A stretch of DNA of 64,000 nucleotides from Mesostigma viride (lineage: Eukaryota; Streptophyta; Mesostigmatophyceae; Mesostigmatales; Mesostigmataceae). Shown here in pieces: positions 1-11,033 of the stretch. Numbering within the stretch: the first letter of the stretch is position 1; each line of letters begins with the position of its first letter. Below the pieces are notes generated by a model. That model saw only the letters and a program-made list of their open reading frames with translations. It had not been told where the DNA came from and did no database searches. The DNA is taken from positions 1,574,689-1,638,688 of the forward strand of contig RPFO01000090.1 in assembly GCA_009746045.1 (NCBI GenBank), in the 5' to 3' direction. The position numbers were made by a program, and so were the translations under genes.

Positions 1-118
1 GGTCGAGGCGGTCTTCACGGCGCTGGCAGCACTCATGGAAAAACTCGACCGCTGTCTTGGGGCCCATGGCCCCGAACTCCTCAAGGACAAACGGGATGAC
101 CCGGTGGGGCCCCACATG
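1..118 (-). pseudogene. LINE endonuclease-domain fragment, distal piece
   Basis: Read on the minus strand this encodes GPHRVIPFVLEEFGAMGP followed by an EFFHECC-like stretch. It matches the end of the LINE copy at 14,476-15,570 (HHRVVPFVLEEFGAMGP), the part just after the restriction-like endonuclease motif. The fragment stops at an 8-bp CCCACATG (111-118), and the preceding part of the same protein resumes at 12,938 beyond an identical CCCACATG. I infer this is the distal half of the LINE at 12,938-14,050, split by the 12.8-kb element between them. The LINE continues beyond the left edge of the window. Confidence 0.75.
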
Positions 119-262
119 CAGAGTGAGATCATACGCCGTATAATACGGTATAATACGGTATAATACGTAATACGCTGGCTTTGAGCGTATGATTCATACG
201 TTATAATACGTTTTAGCGTATAATGACGTATAATACCGTATTATACCGTATGATGCCGTGTT
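119..262. repeat. Left TIR and subterminal GTATAATACGG repeats
   Basis: After the CAGAGTGAGATC terminus, variants of CGTATAATACGG and its complement CCGTATTATACG are repeated about ten times to position 262. The same motif in opposite orientation fills 12,846-12,925 at the right end. Short subterminal repeats in both orientations are typical transposase-binding regions of hAT elements; the binding role is inferred. Confidence 0.7.
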
Positions 263-606
263 TTCCGCGTTTTTTTTACGTTTTGCGCGGCTAGGATGCC
301 AGAACGACAGGGCAACGATTTGAAGCCACAGATTTCGTATCTCTACTATAAGTACTGACCCGTCTGAACTTTCACAATTCGACGCGATCTTATTTTGACA
401 TTGTGGTGCACAGTGCGCGCACCGTGCGGAGGTGGCCATGGCGACGTGCGTTCCGTTAAAATATGGCTAATCCGGCGGGCGACAGGCGAAAAAATTAAGC
501 CGATGGTTAAAAGTGATGTTCTATTATGATGTTTCATAGCAAGATCTGCACTATTTGCAAATTCGCTGCCTTTGTTGGTACAGATTTGCACGGGGGTCTC
601 ATCCAA
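262..606. other. Outer-element DNA without a recognisable gene
   Basis: Left interior of the hAT-like element. It contains a 16-bp GGCCATGGCGACGTGC motif close to one in the 31.7-kb repeat, but no convincing coding sequence. It ends in CAA (604-606), directly before the inverted end of the nested element. Confidence 0.4.
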
Positions 607-843
607 GGGTGGTTTTACCGGATTAGGATACATTTGCACGGCTTCAAATGTATCCTAAATGCACCATTGGCAAACATGGTTTCTGGACATGGTCGATATC
701 ATTAATATGTTTGGCAAGCATGATATGATCATGCTTGCCAAAGATGTTGTCTCTTTTCATATTTCACACATATATTATCGGCCTCGGCGTGCCATGCTTC
801 CACGTTTGTTGTCTCTTTTCATATATTGTAAGTATGATCAATA

Positions 844-1351
844 AAATTCCAAACATGACCATGTTGGAGACTTCAAGTGGAGCATCATGATTACTGTTTT
901 CACTATTACGTAACCCATGGTTCATGTTAACATGGCATAATGAGCAATCCTATTGACCCCATGACTAATGGTGAAGTTAATAAAGTTACATCGTGGCACG
1001 TCACTATAGCATCAAGTTGCATCATTGTGCATAAAGTAGTTTAGCACTGAGTTGGCATGCCAACACCAGGTACACTAAATAAATTAAAACCAGAATTGAT
1101 AAACAACCCAGTATCCAAATACAGTATCCATATATATGCAGGTCGTTTGCTTTGGTTTGAGTGATTTTACTCTGCTGTAAGTAATTATATTTTTAAAATA
1201 TATATGCAGGTCGTACTACAGGTGCAGCCACGGCTGCCACGCGGCTTCTGCAGCGATCACGCTCTTTCTCCTAGACAATTGCTCTACTGGTCCCTACAGG
1301 TCGGTCGACTTGGACCATGATGCGTCAAGAACAGTTAATTGACCGACTTAA
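844..1351. other. Non-coding stretch with one repeat insertion
   Basis: AT-rich DNA without a supported gene. The only recognisable piece is a LINE 3'-end-like repeat at 1,146-1,206. The stretch ends in TTAA (1,348-1,351), the left flank of the piggyBac-like MITE. Confidence 0.4.
1146..1206 (+). repeat. Dispersed repeat, probable LINE 3'-end copy
   Basis: This 61-base stretch is nearly identical, inverted, to 14,336-14,394, which lies downstream of the second LINE copy's coding end. It runs from GTTTGCTTTGGTTTGAGTGA to an AT tail with ATATTTTTAAAATATATAT. A more diverged version is at 12,553-12,603. Location next to a LINE 3' end suggests 3'-UTR origin (inference). Confidence 0.55.
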
Positions 1352-3088
1352 CCCGTGTTTTTTTAATTAGAACGCGATATATCGCGTTGTAAGCTTTTTT
1401 TAGAACGCGTATAGCACCTAAGGAAAATTTTTTTTCATGGTCATGTATATACTTTCCTGAAAGCCCATAAATCAAAGGATTTTTTGAGCTACTCAGACCT
1501 ACAAACTGCTTATTCATTAGAGAGATACACTGGTTTGAATACAGGGGGGTCTGACCATGACCGCGATTTCTTGACCCTAGGTCACAAGTCATGCGCTTAT
1601 TCACAAATGGTTCATGAAAAAAATCTGGCTTCTTGCACGAGCTATGGGCAACATATGCAGGCTCTGTGAAACAAAACTCAGGCCCATTGGGCCACTGGAG
1701 CTATTTTTCATTAGCATCACAATTACAACGCAGTACAACGCAGTGGGAAACATGAGAGCCCTTGACAACATTACGCAACGACCCGAGCCCCATAAACGGG
1801 GCCATAGTGAGCTTGGAGGGTCAAAACGTTGAACATAGGCGTTGTATAAGTTATACAGCATCAAACATGCATCAAACATCATGACTGGATGACCTAATAT
1901 GACTGAATCAGGCAGCCATAGCCAAAGCATCATCCACTCTCACAACGTGTTGAGCACATGCCTCGTGGGAATGGAGGTGCTGGGTTTTCATTCCATAACG
2001 CGTGCAATACTGAAAGAAAGAGGCACGTGTAATGCAAGGCTTGGATAGGTTGAGTGATCCATGAGCTTACATGCAGGCAAAGATGACGCTGGAATGCATG
2101 CTAGCAAATGGTGGCAAGATGCTAACAACACATGATTATACACCATGATTATGGGCACCCAGCTGATCTTCTTGCACAATCAACGCAGTATAAACCATCA
2201 ACATCCAATCCTCACGATATATGCACGGCTTGACGACGTATACAGCACCTAAATACTGCACAACTGCAACCTGCTATGGCTGACATGCAAGCAACGTCGA
2301 GTAGGATGGCGGTCTTAGAGAGGCTGGGCAGAGGTCGGTAGAAATAAGTGGAAAACTGGCAGAAACTAGGTAGAAACACGATATACTTACGCCTGCAAGC
2401 ACTATTGAGCCGGTGGCAGAGGCCATTTCCAGGAAAATACAGCATACCGTAGCAATAGCCACGGTCACGCCTTACGCTATTTGCAGGCACCATCATGCCC
2501 GGAGCTACCCAATAAAAGTCTGCACAAATCTCGGTTTAGCCGAGAGTCCGGGCGTTCGGAATGAATAAACATGTGTTAAGAAGTCGAAACACCATGGAAA
2601 TACCAAGCATGGTGCCGCAGCAGACCCGAGTCTTGACGTAATAATATGTATGCCGGTTTCCAGGGTTTCCGCATGAAAGTTGGGTGAGAAACTGGAAAAA
2701 ACTACGTTTTCTTTGCCCCAGTACCTCAACAAACTCGTAGAAACCTAATTATCAACCTTTGAACGCATCATCATGGTCGTGCTACCCAACAGCCACTGAA
2801 ATTCGCGCGAAAACTGGCGAGATCTACCTGCCGCCATCGCCGTCGTCTTCACCTTCGTCCCGCGAAAATGCCTGATTTCAGTGGTACATATTTGTTTGCA
2901 GCTGTCACAAAAAAAATACCAAAAATACCAGGATTTTTTCTTGAATTCTATGAGATGTTTCTGACCTGTCTTGAAAGTTTCAGACCAAAAATCGCATGTT
3001 TAATAGGTTTGCCACGTGTCAGATTACAACGCGATACATCGCGTTCTAACCCTACAACGCGATGTATCGCGTTGTAAAAAAACACGGG
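1352..3088. mobile_element. piggyBac-like MITE (1.74 kb) with TTAA duplication
   Basis: The left end CCCGTGTTTTTTT (1,352-1,364) and right end AAAAAAACACGGG (3,076-3,088) are exact 13-bp inverted repeats. Each is flanked by TTAA (1,348-1,351 and 3,089-3,092), the signature target of piggyBac elements. Just inside each end lies the near-palindrome AACGCGATATATCGCGTT, once on the left and twice on the right. No transposase can be read inside; the interior has only short open frames, so this looks non-autonomous. Confidence 0.75.
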
Positions 3089-3239
3089 TTAAACAAGATG
3101 TTTGTCTACATGCAGCTGTCTGCACCTAACTAACGCGAAACCGCGTGCTACCAAATATAGGGGGAAATGCATGAGTAACACATGTCAACGCACAACCGGT
3201 GGAAATCACGCGATACCAACCGCGGCAACAGTGGTGTGA

Positions 3240-3720
3240 ACATAGCGGGCACTGACATGCAAAAAAGCACCAGCAGCAGCATCAGTAGCAAATTGTAGTA
3301 GCGGAACAATAGCCACTACATCAATGCAACAACACATCAGCCCAGCAACACAGCAGCAGCATGACCGTAGCACAGCAGCAGCACAACTGTAGCACATCAA
3401 CACGGCCGCATAGCAGGAGCACAAGTCAGCGCAGCAGCAACTTAGTATGCCGATTCCTGAATTTCCTATCAGTGGACTATAGTCCATTGATAGGAAATTC
3501 ACTAATAGGCAGTACTAGCTCAGCAGCACGGCAGCAATGCAGCAGTGCATCAACACAGCAGCACGACAGCAATACATCAGCGGCACGGCAGCAATGCAGC
3601 AACACATCAGCACAATAGCACAGCAGCAGCACGGCAGCAATGCAGCAGCAGTAGCATGGCAGCACAGCAGCAGCAGCAGCACATGAGCAGCTCAATGACA
3701 ACAACGCTGCTTGCGCTTCA
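3240..3720. repeat. Degenerate CAG/CAR-rich repeat
   Basis: Interrupted AGCAGCAC, AGCAATGCAGC and CATCAGCAC motifs run for about 480 bases next to the 3' end of the minus-strand gene at 3,718. Open frames on both strands here are low-complexity (Ser/Gln/Ala/Cys) and are not treated as genes. Confidence 0.6.
3459..3500. repeat. 42-bp near-perfect palindrome
   Basis: GAATTTCCTATCA, a centre containing TGGACTATAGTCCA, then TGATAGGAAATTC form a 42-base palindrome with one mismatched pair. It interrupts the CAG-rich repeat about 220 bases past the stop of the minus-strand gene. It could act as a terminator hairpin or be a tiny fold-back insertion; function unknown. Confidence 0.6.
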
Positions 3721-6274
3721 GCAGTCGTCGTCGTCGTCATCGTCATCGGCAAGGATGAGCGCTCGCTTCCGACGCCGGGAGGCGCCTGCGTTGTTGTTCT
3801 CCGCCACAACGTCGCTGGGTGGAACCATCTCGCGCAATCGAGCCTCGGCCAGGGTGATATCCGGCGCTTGCAACGCAGGGACGACCACACCGGGGCACCC
3901 GCAGATCTGTGCCTCCAGCTCGTGGAGAGGCACGCAAGAAACCGCGTCCTCCTCCCAACGGGCACCCCAGTACATGGCTACCATGTCGTTTTGCGTGTCG
4001 ACAACAGCGACACGACCATGGTACCTGCCGTCCCGGCTTTCGGTGCGACCGTCCGCGGATGTCACACGCTCCGACGCCCAATGACACACGACTTGCCCTA
4101 CGAGGTTGCGGCTGCCACTCTTGACCTGCAGCGTTACGCCTTCCCAGCATGCCTTCGCCATGCCGACGATGCCCTTCGAGCATTCAGCATCTTGCCACTT
4201 CACGACCGGGTGTTCCGCGTCATAGGGCACCTCCTTCAGCGCCTTTAGGCACTCCTTGGTGAGCTTTTTGTTCGCACCCAAGGAGACTCCATGGGGCGGC
4301 TGACCTCGCTTGCCCACCACTTGTGTCAAGACGAGGTCTGAGGCGGTGATGATCACCGTGTGCGCCGCAGTGGTTGGCGGATGGGGCCATTGCGCAATGT
4401 CTGTATTCCACGGGTGCCACGTGTCATGCAAATGCTTAGCGCGGTATACAAAGAGCTCAATAGAAGGTTGGCCGCCATCCTCCTTCGCAACCACCTCCTT
4501 GATGATGCCAACGAGGACTGGAGTCCACGTGAGCTTCGAGTTGCAGAGAATACCAGCTGAAGGGTGCCAGTATAGAACAGCGGAGCCTTTCTCAACGCCT
4601 TGCATGCGCTTCAAGTAAGCGACCTTGGCTGCCATGGCCCTGTCTTCTGCCGCCCATTCCTGCTGTGTGTGGCCATCATGACGAACTCGGTCTACCAGCG
4701 GGGTGACGCGCACCGCCTCTGCGTCGACCAACGCCATGAAGTGCTCTTCTTGCGTCGGTGGTGGTTCAGGCGCTGCATCGTGCTCACGCAGGGCGGAGAT
4801 GTCCGCGCGAGATGGCCACGGCAAAGGGCGCCACTCCTCAGGCACCTCCTCAGGGGCATGTGGGACTTGACTTGCGAAAAAAGGCCTTGTTTGGCTTGAT
4901 GGTGTCGGGCGGAAAGTACCACTGCCAGATGCCATGGGGCAACTTCTCGACCCTTGTTTTGATCGACTCCAGCTCCTTCCCCAGAAACTCCATGTTCAAT
5001 GGTGCGAAGGCTGGGGTGTCCTGCAACATCGGAATGCGGTCTGGATCCACAAGTCGGACGCCAAACAGCGGCCGCCCCTCCGCATCAAACCTGTATGGCT
5101 GTGTCATCGCCTTCCCGCACCGTGGCGCGCCTTCCTGTCGAGTCCCCGCGGGCTGCCACGGCGTCTTTTGGGACTCCGTGGTCCGGTAGGACAACCAGGT
5201 CTCTGTGTTGCCCTGTACCTGGAAGAAGACGGCGTGGTGCACCTTCATTGAGCGACCGCGTTTTTCAGGCACCGGCTGTGCCGCTCCGCCGCTCCGCTGC
5301 CCGCCGGCTGCGCCGCCGGCCCGCCGCGCGCCGGCTGCCCCGCCCCGTAGCCCGTCGACAGGCTGCCCCGCCCCGCCGCATGCCAGCTGCGCCGGCCCGC
5401 CGCCCACGCGCGCCGGCAGCGCCGTTGGCCCCCCGCGTGCCGACGGCCCTGCCCCGCCGCCCGTTGACAGCCCCGCCCCGCCGCATGCCAGCTGCGCCGG
5501 CCCGCCGCCCATGCGCGCCGGCAGCGCCGCTGGCCCCCGCGCGCCGACGGCCCTGCCCCGCCGCCCGTCGACTGCCCCGCCCCGCCGCCCGTCGACAGCC
5601 CTGCCCCGCCGCCGCTGCCACCTCGCTGCGCGCTGGCTGCGCCACCTCGCCGCCCGCCGACGGCGCCGCCCCGCCGCGCACCGGCTGCCCCGCCCCGCCG
5701 CCCGTCGACTGCCCCGCCCCGCCGCATGCCAGCTGCGCCGGCCCGCCGCCCACGCGCGCCGGCAGCGCCGCTGGCCCCCGCGCGCTGACGGCCCTGCCCC
5801 GCCGCCCGTCGACTGCCCCGCCCCGCCGCCCGTCGACAGCCCCGACCCACCGCATGCCAGGTGCGCCGGCCCGCCGCCCGCGCGCGCCGGCAGCGCCGCT
5901 GGCCCCCCGCGCGCCGACGGCCCTGCCCCGCCGCCCGTCGACAGCCCTGCCCCGCCGCCCGTCGACAGCCCCGCCCCGCCGCATGCCAGCTGCGCCGGCC
6001 CGCCGCCCACGCGCGCCGGCAGCGCCGCTGGCCCTGCCCCGCCGCCCGTCGACTGCCCCGCCCCGCCGCCCGTCGACAGCCCTGCCCCGCCGCATGCCAG
6101 GTGCGCCGGCCCGCCGCCCGCGCGCACCGGCAGCGCCGCTGGCCCCCCGTGCGCCGACGGCCCTGCCCCGCCGCCCGTCGACAGCCCCGCCCCGCCGCAT
6201 GCCAGCTGCGCCGGCCGGCCGCCCATGCGCGCCATGCGCTTCGCAGGTCCATTGGGATCATGAGGCCTGCGCAA
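3718..6274 (-). CDS. Gly/Ala/Arg-rich Tudor/BAH-like transposon cargo protein (two frames)
   Basis: Not assignable to a named family. Read on the minus strand, 6,274 to 4,850 encodes about 340 residues of Gly/Ala/Arg-rich low complexity and then a conserved module (VFFQVQG, ETWLSYR, PWQPAG, PYRFDAEGRPLFGVRL). The continuing homology is in the next frame, 4,935-3,718 (405 residues): a barrel-like segment (PVLVGIIKEV, ELFVYRA, DTWHPW), the element LTKECLKALKE, a second barrel (YHGRVAVVD, VAMYWG, ED, LHELEAQICGCP), a basic stretch and an Asp8 acidic tail. A frame change near the A6 run at 4,877-4,882 would link them; splicing, a sequencing error or decay are all possible. The same order of modules is found in the 571-residue protein at 37,182-38,897. 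The last barrel resembles Tudor/BAH-type folds, so a chromatin-related role is inferred. It lies inside the 11-kb element. The true start is uncertain. Confidence 0.55.
5270..6235. repeat. GC-rich coding minisatellite
   Basis: About 970 bases of repeated GCCCTGCCCCGCCGCCCGTC, GACAGCCCCGCCCCGCCGCA and GCGCCGGCCCGCCGCCC blocks, with a longer period of roughly 90-130 bases. It forms the low-complexity N-terminal part of the minus-strand gene. Several other frames are also open across it because the unit lacks stops; those frames are artefacts. Confidence 0.7.
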
Positions 6275-6299
6275 AATCTCACCTCGGAGGCCCGTGCTA

Positions 6300-7335
6300 C
6301 TTCTAGTAAGATGCTTGCATTTTCAATGCGTCACCTATATGCAGGCATAGAGGGTGGTACATGGCGCTAGACTCATCAGGGGATAGGAGCCATGCCCTCA
6401 GCAATTACTCACCTCCTGGCCCTTGCTGTTGCGGTCTCGGATGAAGATGATGGTCTACACGCCGCCGCATGCAAACAAGGAATGAGAGACAAAGCCGTGC
6501 GAGGCCAATATGGGCACAGTGAGAGAAACAAGTCGACGCGAACCTACATCACGAGTGTCAGCGAAGGGGACCCATGGGAGAAGTCTCCCTCCCATGGTAT
6601 CATTCACGGACACACGCAGCGGCCATGGGAACAGCCAAAACAGCAGGTTCACACACGCAAGGGCAACGACCTGCAGTGCCTGACCAGCATGTCGGTCAGT
6701 TGTGATTGGCAAGGCAGAGCCACACACACCAGGTACACGCTGCATGGGCAGGGAAGACGCTCTTACATGAGAAAAAGCGAGGAAACGTGCGCGAGAAGGA
6801 TATTAAGAGCGATCCGCGCTAGAAGGATGCTACAATAGCATCATATATTCAAGAATTAGCAAAGAAAGATGTAGAAAAGAGACAAAAGAAAGAAATACGA
6901 GAGAAAGCAAAGACAGGGAGCTGCCAAACCGGGCAGACAAAAGGTTACGAGCGGCAAGAGTTGTGAACGCTGCACTTGATTGCTTTCTCTGACTTGTCAA
7001 CTGCGAAGAGTGACTGACTTACCTCTCTGGAAATGGTATGCTCAGCATCCCATGGTAATGAAATGGTGAGCTATGCTGTCAGACATGCCTATATAACATA
7101 GCTACCCTAGGGTCCTAATACAAAACTAGAAATCAAACCATACCGTGAGTTTCCCGGCTCGCACGGCCTCCTCCCTTTGTGCCAACGCCTGCAAACACAA
7201 CGGGCCGTGGAGGAGGGTGGAAAGGTGGGCAAGTGTGGAGGAGTTTGGGGGGGACCGGGTTGAGCAGCGGTGGGGGAAAGATGTGCCGGTCATGATGTTG
7301 TCAACTACAGCTGTTGTATCGTGATTCACCTTCAA
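6300..7335. other. No recognisable gene; possible promoter side of the minus-strand cargo gene
   Basis: Between the Gly/Ala/Arg-rich gene and the next repeats. One plus-strand open frame (6,392-6,838, 148 codons) has no recognisable domain and unremarkable composition. The stretch 6,840-6,930 is purine-rich. I see no RNA gene or clear motif. Confidence 0.3.
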
Positions 7336-7337
7336 TA

Positions 7338-7660
7338 AGTCTACTGTTCTACATCCGGTGGTGGATGGACACAAGCAATAAAGGCCCCGCCCACAACTCA
7401 GATTTCTTTAGAAAATCTACTGATCTACATTCCATGGCGCCTTCACAGAAGCAGGAAACTCCGCCCACCGGTCAAATGTGACGCCCAACAAAGCCCCAAC
7501 TTATTTCTTCAAGAAGTATACTGTTTTACATCCGGTAGTGCTTGGACAGAAGCAATATGTAAAGCCCGCCCACGAGTCGGATTTCTTTACGAAAAACATG
7601 TTTTACATTCGATGGGGTCTTGACAGATTCAAGCAGCAATACTCGTTTCTACCTGCGTGC
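7338..7660. repeat. Degenerate tandem repeat, about 80-100 bp unit
   Basis: Three to four diverged units share CTACTGTTCTACATCCGG, a GGACA-AAGCAA element, CCCGCCCAC and GATTTCTTTA. Clear starts are near 7,338, 7,413 and 7,515. No coding function is apparent. Confidence 0.5.
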
Positions 7661-7724
7661 GACTGCAGCGGCCGAGTGCTGCAACTTGCCTTCACGTCCC
7701 AGTCTTCACGTGACAGTCCTGGTC

Positions 7725-8655
7725 TTCACGTCTTCACGTCTTCACGTCTTCACGTCTTCACGTCTTCACGTCTTCACGTCTTCACGACTTCACCTGAACT
7801 TGCGGCGTATCGTATCTTTGATACCTTGCATGCACGTCTTCACGTCTTCACGTCTTCACCGCGTCTTCACCTGTCTTCACCACGTCTTCACGGCTTCACG
7901 TCTTCACGTCTTCACGGCTTCACCTGAACACCTGAACTTCACCTGAACTTGCCGTATCGTGTCTTCACGTCTTCACGTCTTCACGTCTTCACGTCTTCAC
8001 GTCTTCACCGCGTCTTCACCTGTCTTCACCACGTCTTCACGGCTTCACGGCTTCACGGCTTCACGGCTTCACCTGAACACCTGAACTTCACCTGAACTTG
8101 CCGTATCGTGTCTTCACGTCTTCACGTCTTCACGTCTTCACGTCTTCACGTCTTCACCGCGTCTTCACCTGTCTTCACCACGTCTTCACGGCTTCACGTC
8201 TTCACGGCTTCACGGCTTCACCTGAACACCTGAACTTCACCTGAACTTGCCGTATCGTGTCTTCACGTCTTCACGTCTTCACGTCTTCACGTCTTCACGT
8301 CTTCACCGCGTCTTCACCTGTCTTCACCACGTCTTCACGTCTTCGCGTCTTCACGTCTTCACGGCTTCACCTGAACACCTGAACTTCACCTGAACTTGCC
8401 GTATCGTGTCTTCACGTCTTCACGTCTTCACGTCTTCACGTCTTCACGTCTTCACCGCGTCTTCACCTGTCTTCACCACGTCTTCACGGCTTCACGTCTT
8501 CACGTCTTCACGGCTTCACCTGAACACCTGAACTTCACCTGAACTTGCCGTATCGTGTCTTCACGTCTTCACGTCTTCACGTCTTCACGTCTTCACGTCT
8601 TCACCGCGTCTTCACCTGTCTTCACCACGTCTTCACGGCTTCACCTGAACACCTG
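7725..8655. repeat. CTTCACGT minisatellite with about 149-bp higher-order period
   Basis: Basic unit CTTCACGT with variants CTTCACGG, CTTCACCG and CTTCACCTG. It is organised in larger blocks, each holding TGAACACCTGAACTTCACC and GCCGTATCGTG. GCCGTATCGTG starts at about 7,951, 8,100, 8,249, 8,398 and 8,547, a very regular spacing of 149. The open frames it produces (Ser-Arg-Leu-His-Val-Phe-Thr runs) are repeat by-products. Confidence 0.85.
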
Positions 8656-8825
8656 AACTTTGCGTATCGTATCTTTCATACATTGCATCATTTGCATGCC
8701 TTGGAGCTGCACGTCTTCAAGGAGTGTCACCCAGTTCCCGCTTGATTCAAATGCACTTCGCGCTTGAATTCGTGACTTCGCCCCGCTCAAGGTGGAAAGA
8801 ATGATGGGCACTAGCCACGGGAACT

Positions 8826-9173
8826 ATGCCCGATGCTGATAGCCGAAGCGATGACATGGACGAATTGATTGATTTGTGTTATGCCGGGGACGATTGTAGG
8901 AAATGGGTGCTAGGAAAGAAATCTGGTGCCATGAAAGTAGATTTTTTGGCCGGTGCAAACCACCAATGCGCCGGCCGATGTGGCAAGGTCCTGCACGGCA
9001 GCCAGAGCGCACCCAGCCAGAGCGTACCCAGCCGCTGCCGCCGCCGACCCCCGTACTGGTGGGCGTGGAACAGACGATGAGAGAGATGCAACGAGCTATG
9101 GAGAACCAAAGCAAGAAGGTTGAAGAGCTTGGTTTGCAGCTGCGTCAAGAGGTGCAGAAACAAGTGGTCCAGC

Positions 9174-9215
<42 letters not shown>

Positions 9216-9252
9216 TGCAGCAGCAACTGCAGCAGCAACTGCAGCAACAACT

Positions 9253-9345
<93 letters not shown>

Positions 9346-9481
9346 CTTCAGTTCCCGCAGGCAGCGTCGGCAATGTCGCAGTTTCCACAGGCATTGTCGG
9401 CACTGCAGCAGTTTTCGCAGGGACCGTCGGCAGCAGAGCAGTTCCCGCAGGGATCATCGGTGGTGCAGCAGTTCTTTGTGA
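8826..9481 (+). CDS. Putative polyglutamine coiled-coil protein, 5' part
   Basis: Two overlapping plus-strand frames look like pieces of one gene. Frame one (from 8,826) starts MPDADSRSDDMDELIDLCYAG and has a small Cys/His cluster (HQCAGRCGKV). Frame two (from about 8,903) continues with a Pro-rich linker, a charged helix (TMREMQRAMENQSKKVEELG, LRQEVQKQVVQLE) and a long Gln tract encoded by CAG repeats (about 9,177-9,343). A frameshift or small intron must lie near 8,980-9,060. The helix before the Gln tract is typical of coiled-coil polyQ proteins. No family is recognised. The gene may continue past the minisatellite to an exon at 11,034. Whether it is expressed is unknown. Confidence 0.35.
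9177..9343. repeat. CAG trinucleotide repeat (polyQ)
   Basis: About 55 CAG triplets, interrupted by CAACTG and CAACAA triplets in the first half. They encode the Gln tract of the plus-strand frame at 8,903. Long pure runs suggest length instability. Confidence 0.85.
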
Positions 9482-9547
9482 GTCATTCGTGTAGTGTTGA
9501 GTGGGTGGGGTGGGGGTGTGTGTGGGGGGGGGGTGTAGGGGGGATTT

Positions 9548-10945
9548 GACTGTGTGACTGCGTGGCTGCTTGGCTGGAAAGGAGGGTGCGTGGCTGTGTG
9601 GCTGCGTGGCTGCGCTGCTGCGTGGCTGCGTGGCTGCTTGGCTGGAAAGGAGGGTGCGTGGCTGTGTGGCTGCGTGGCTGCGCTGCTGCGTGGCTGCGTG
9701 GCTGCGTGGCTGCGTGGCTGCGTGGCTGCGTGGCTGCGTGGCTGCGTGGCTGCGTGGCTGCGTGGCTGCTTGGCTGGAAAGGAGGGTGCGTGGCTGTGTG
9801 GCTGCGTGGCTGCGCTGCTGCGTGGCTGCGTGGCTGCGTGGCTGCTTGGCTGGAAAGGAGGGTGCGTGGCTGTGTGGCTGCGTGGCTGCGCTGCTGCGTG
9901 GCTGCGTGGCTGCGTGGCTGCGTGGCTGCGTGGCTGGAAAGGAGGGTGCGTGGCTGTGTGGCTGCGTGGCTGCGCTGCTGCGTGGCTGCGTGGCTGCATG
10001 GCTGCGTGGCTGCGTGGCTGCGTGGCTGCGTGGCTGCGTGGCTGCGTGGCTGCGTGGCTGCGTGGCTGCGTGGCTGTGTGGCTGCGTGGCTGCGCTGCTG
10101 CGTGGCTGCGTGGCTGCGTGGCTGCGTGGCTGCGTGGCTGCTTGGCTGGAAAGGAGGGTGCGTGGCTGTGTGGCTGCGTGGCTGCGCTGCTGCGTGGCTG
10201 CGTGGCTGCGTGGCTGCGTGGCTGCGTGGCTGCGTGGCTGCGTGGCTGCGTGGCTGGAAAGGAGGGTGCGTGGCTGTGTGGCTGCGTGGCTGCGCTGCTG
10301 CGTGGCTGCGCTGCTGCGTGGCTGCGTGGCTGCGTGGCTGCGTGGCTGCGCTGCTGCGTGGCTGTGTGGCTGCGTGGCTGCGCTGCTGCGTGGCTGCGTG
10401 GCTGCGTGGCTGTGTGGCTGCGTGGCTGCGTGGCTGCTTGGCTGGAAAGGAGGGTGCGTGGCTGTGTGGCTGCGTGGCTGCGCTGCTGCGTGGCTGCGTG
10501 GCTGCGTGGCTGGAAAGGAGGGTGCGTGGCTGTGTGGCTGCGTGGCTGCGCTGCTGCGTGGCTGCGTGGCTGCGTGGCTGCTTGGCTGGAAAGGAGGGTG
10601 CGTGGCTGTGTGGCTGCGTAGCTGCGCTGCTGCGTGGCTGCGTGGCTGCGTGGCTGCGTGGCTGCGTGGCTGCGTGGCTGCGTGGCTGCGTGGCTGCGTG
10701 GCTGCGTGGCTGCGTGGCTGCGTGGCTGCGTGGCTGCGTGGCTGCGTGGCTGCGTGGCTGGAAAGGAGGGTGCGTGGCTGTGTGGCTGCGTGGCTGCGCT
10801 GCTGCGTGGCTGCGTGGCTGCGTGGCTGCGTGGCTGGCTGGGGGGGGGGTGGGGTGCCGGGTGCGTGGATGCGTGGATGTGTGGCTGGGTGGGTGCGTCA
10901 CTGCGTGGCTGGCTGGCTCTGTGGCTGCGTGGGCGGCTGGATGGC
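9548..10945. repeat. GTGGCTGC 8-bp minisatellite with higher-order insertions
   Basis: About 1.4 kb of the octamer GTGGCTGC, interrupted regularly by blocks of GCTTGGCTGGAAAGGAGGGT followed by GTGGCTGTGTGGCTGC and CGCTGCTGC. The octamer reads the same in all three plus frames after 24 bases (Cys-Val-Ala-Ala-Trp-Leu-Arg-Gly), so frames of over 500 codons appear on both strands. These are artefacts. The right end degenerates into GTGGATG and GTGGGTG variants. Confidence 0.9.
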
Positions 10946-11033
10946 CGGGTCAGCGTGGCTGCGTGTTCAATGGGATGCTAATATGTTGTTGCCTTTGGAT
11001 GCCACAGTTCATGGATTCTTTTGTTCACATGCA

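Noticed and set aside
1601-1933. 110-codon minus-strand frame inside the piggyBac-like MITE
   Set aside because: No transposase motif (no DDE, no Cys-rich C-terminus); length is compatible with chance.
4999-6306. Plus-strand Pro/Ala/Arg frames of 350-435 codons opposite the cargo gene
   Set aside because: Antisense to a GC-rich minisatellite; only the minus-strand frame continues into conserved modules seen elsewhere.
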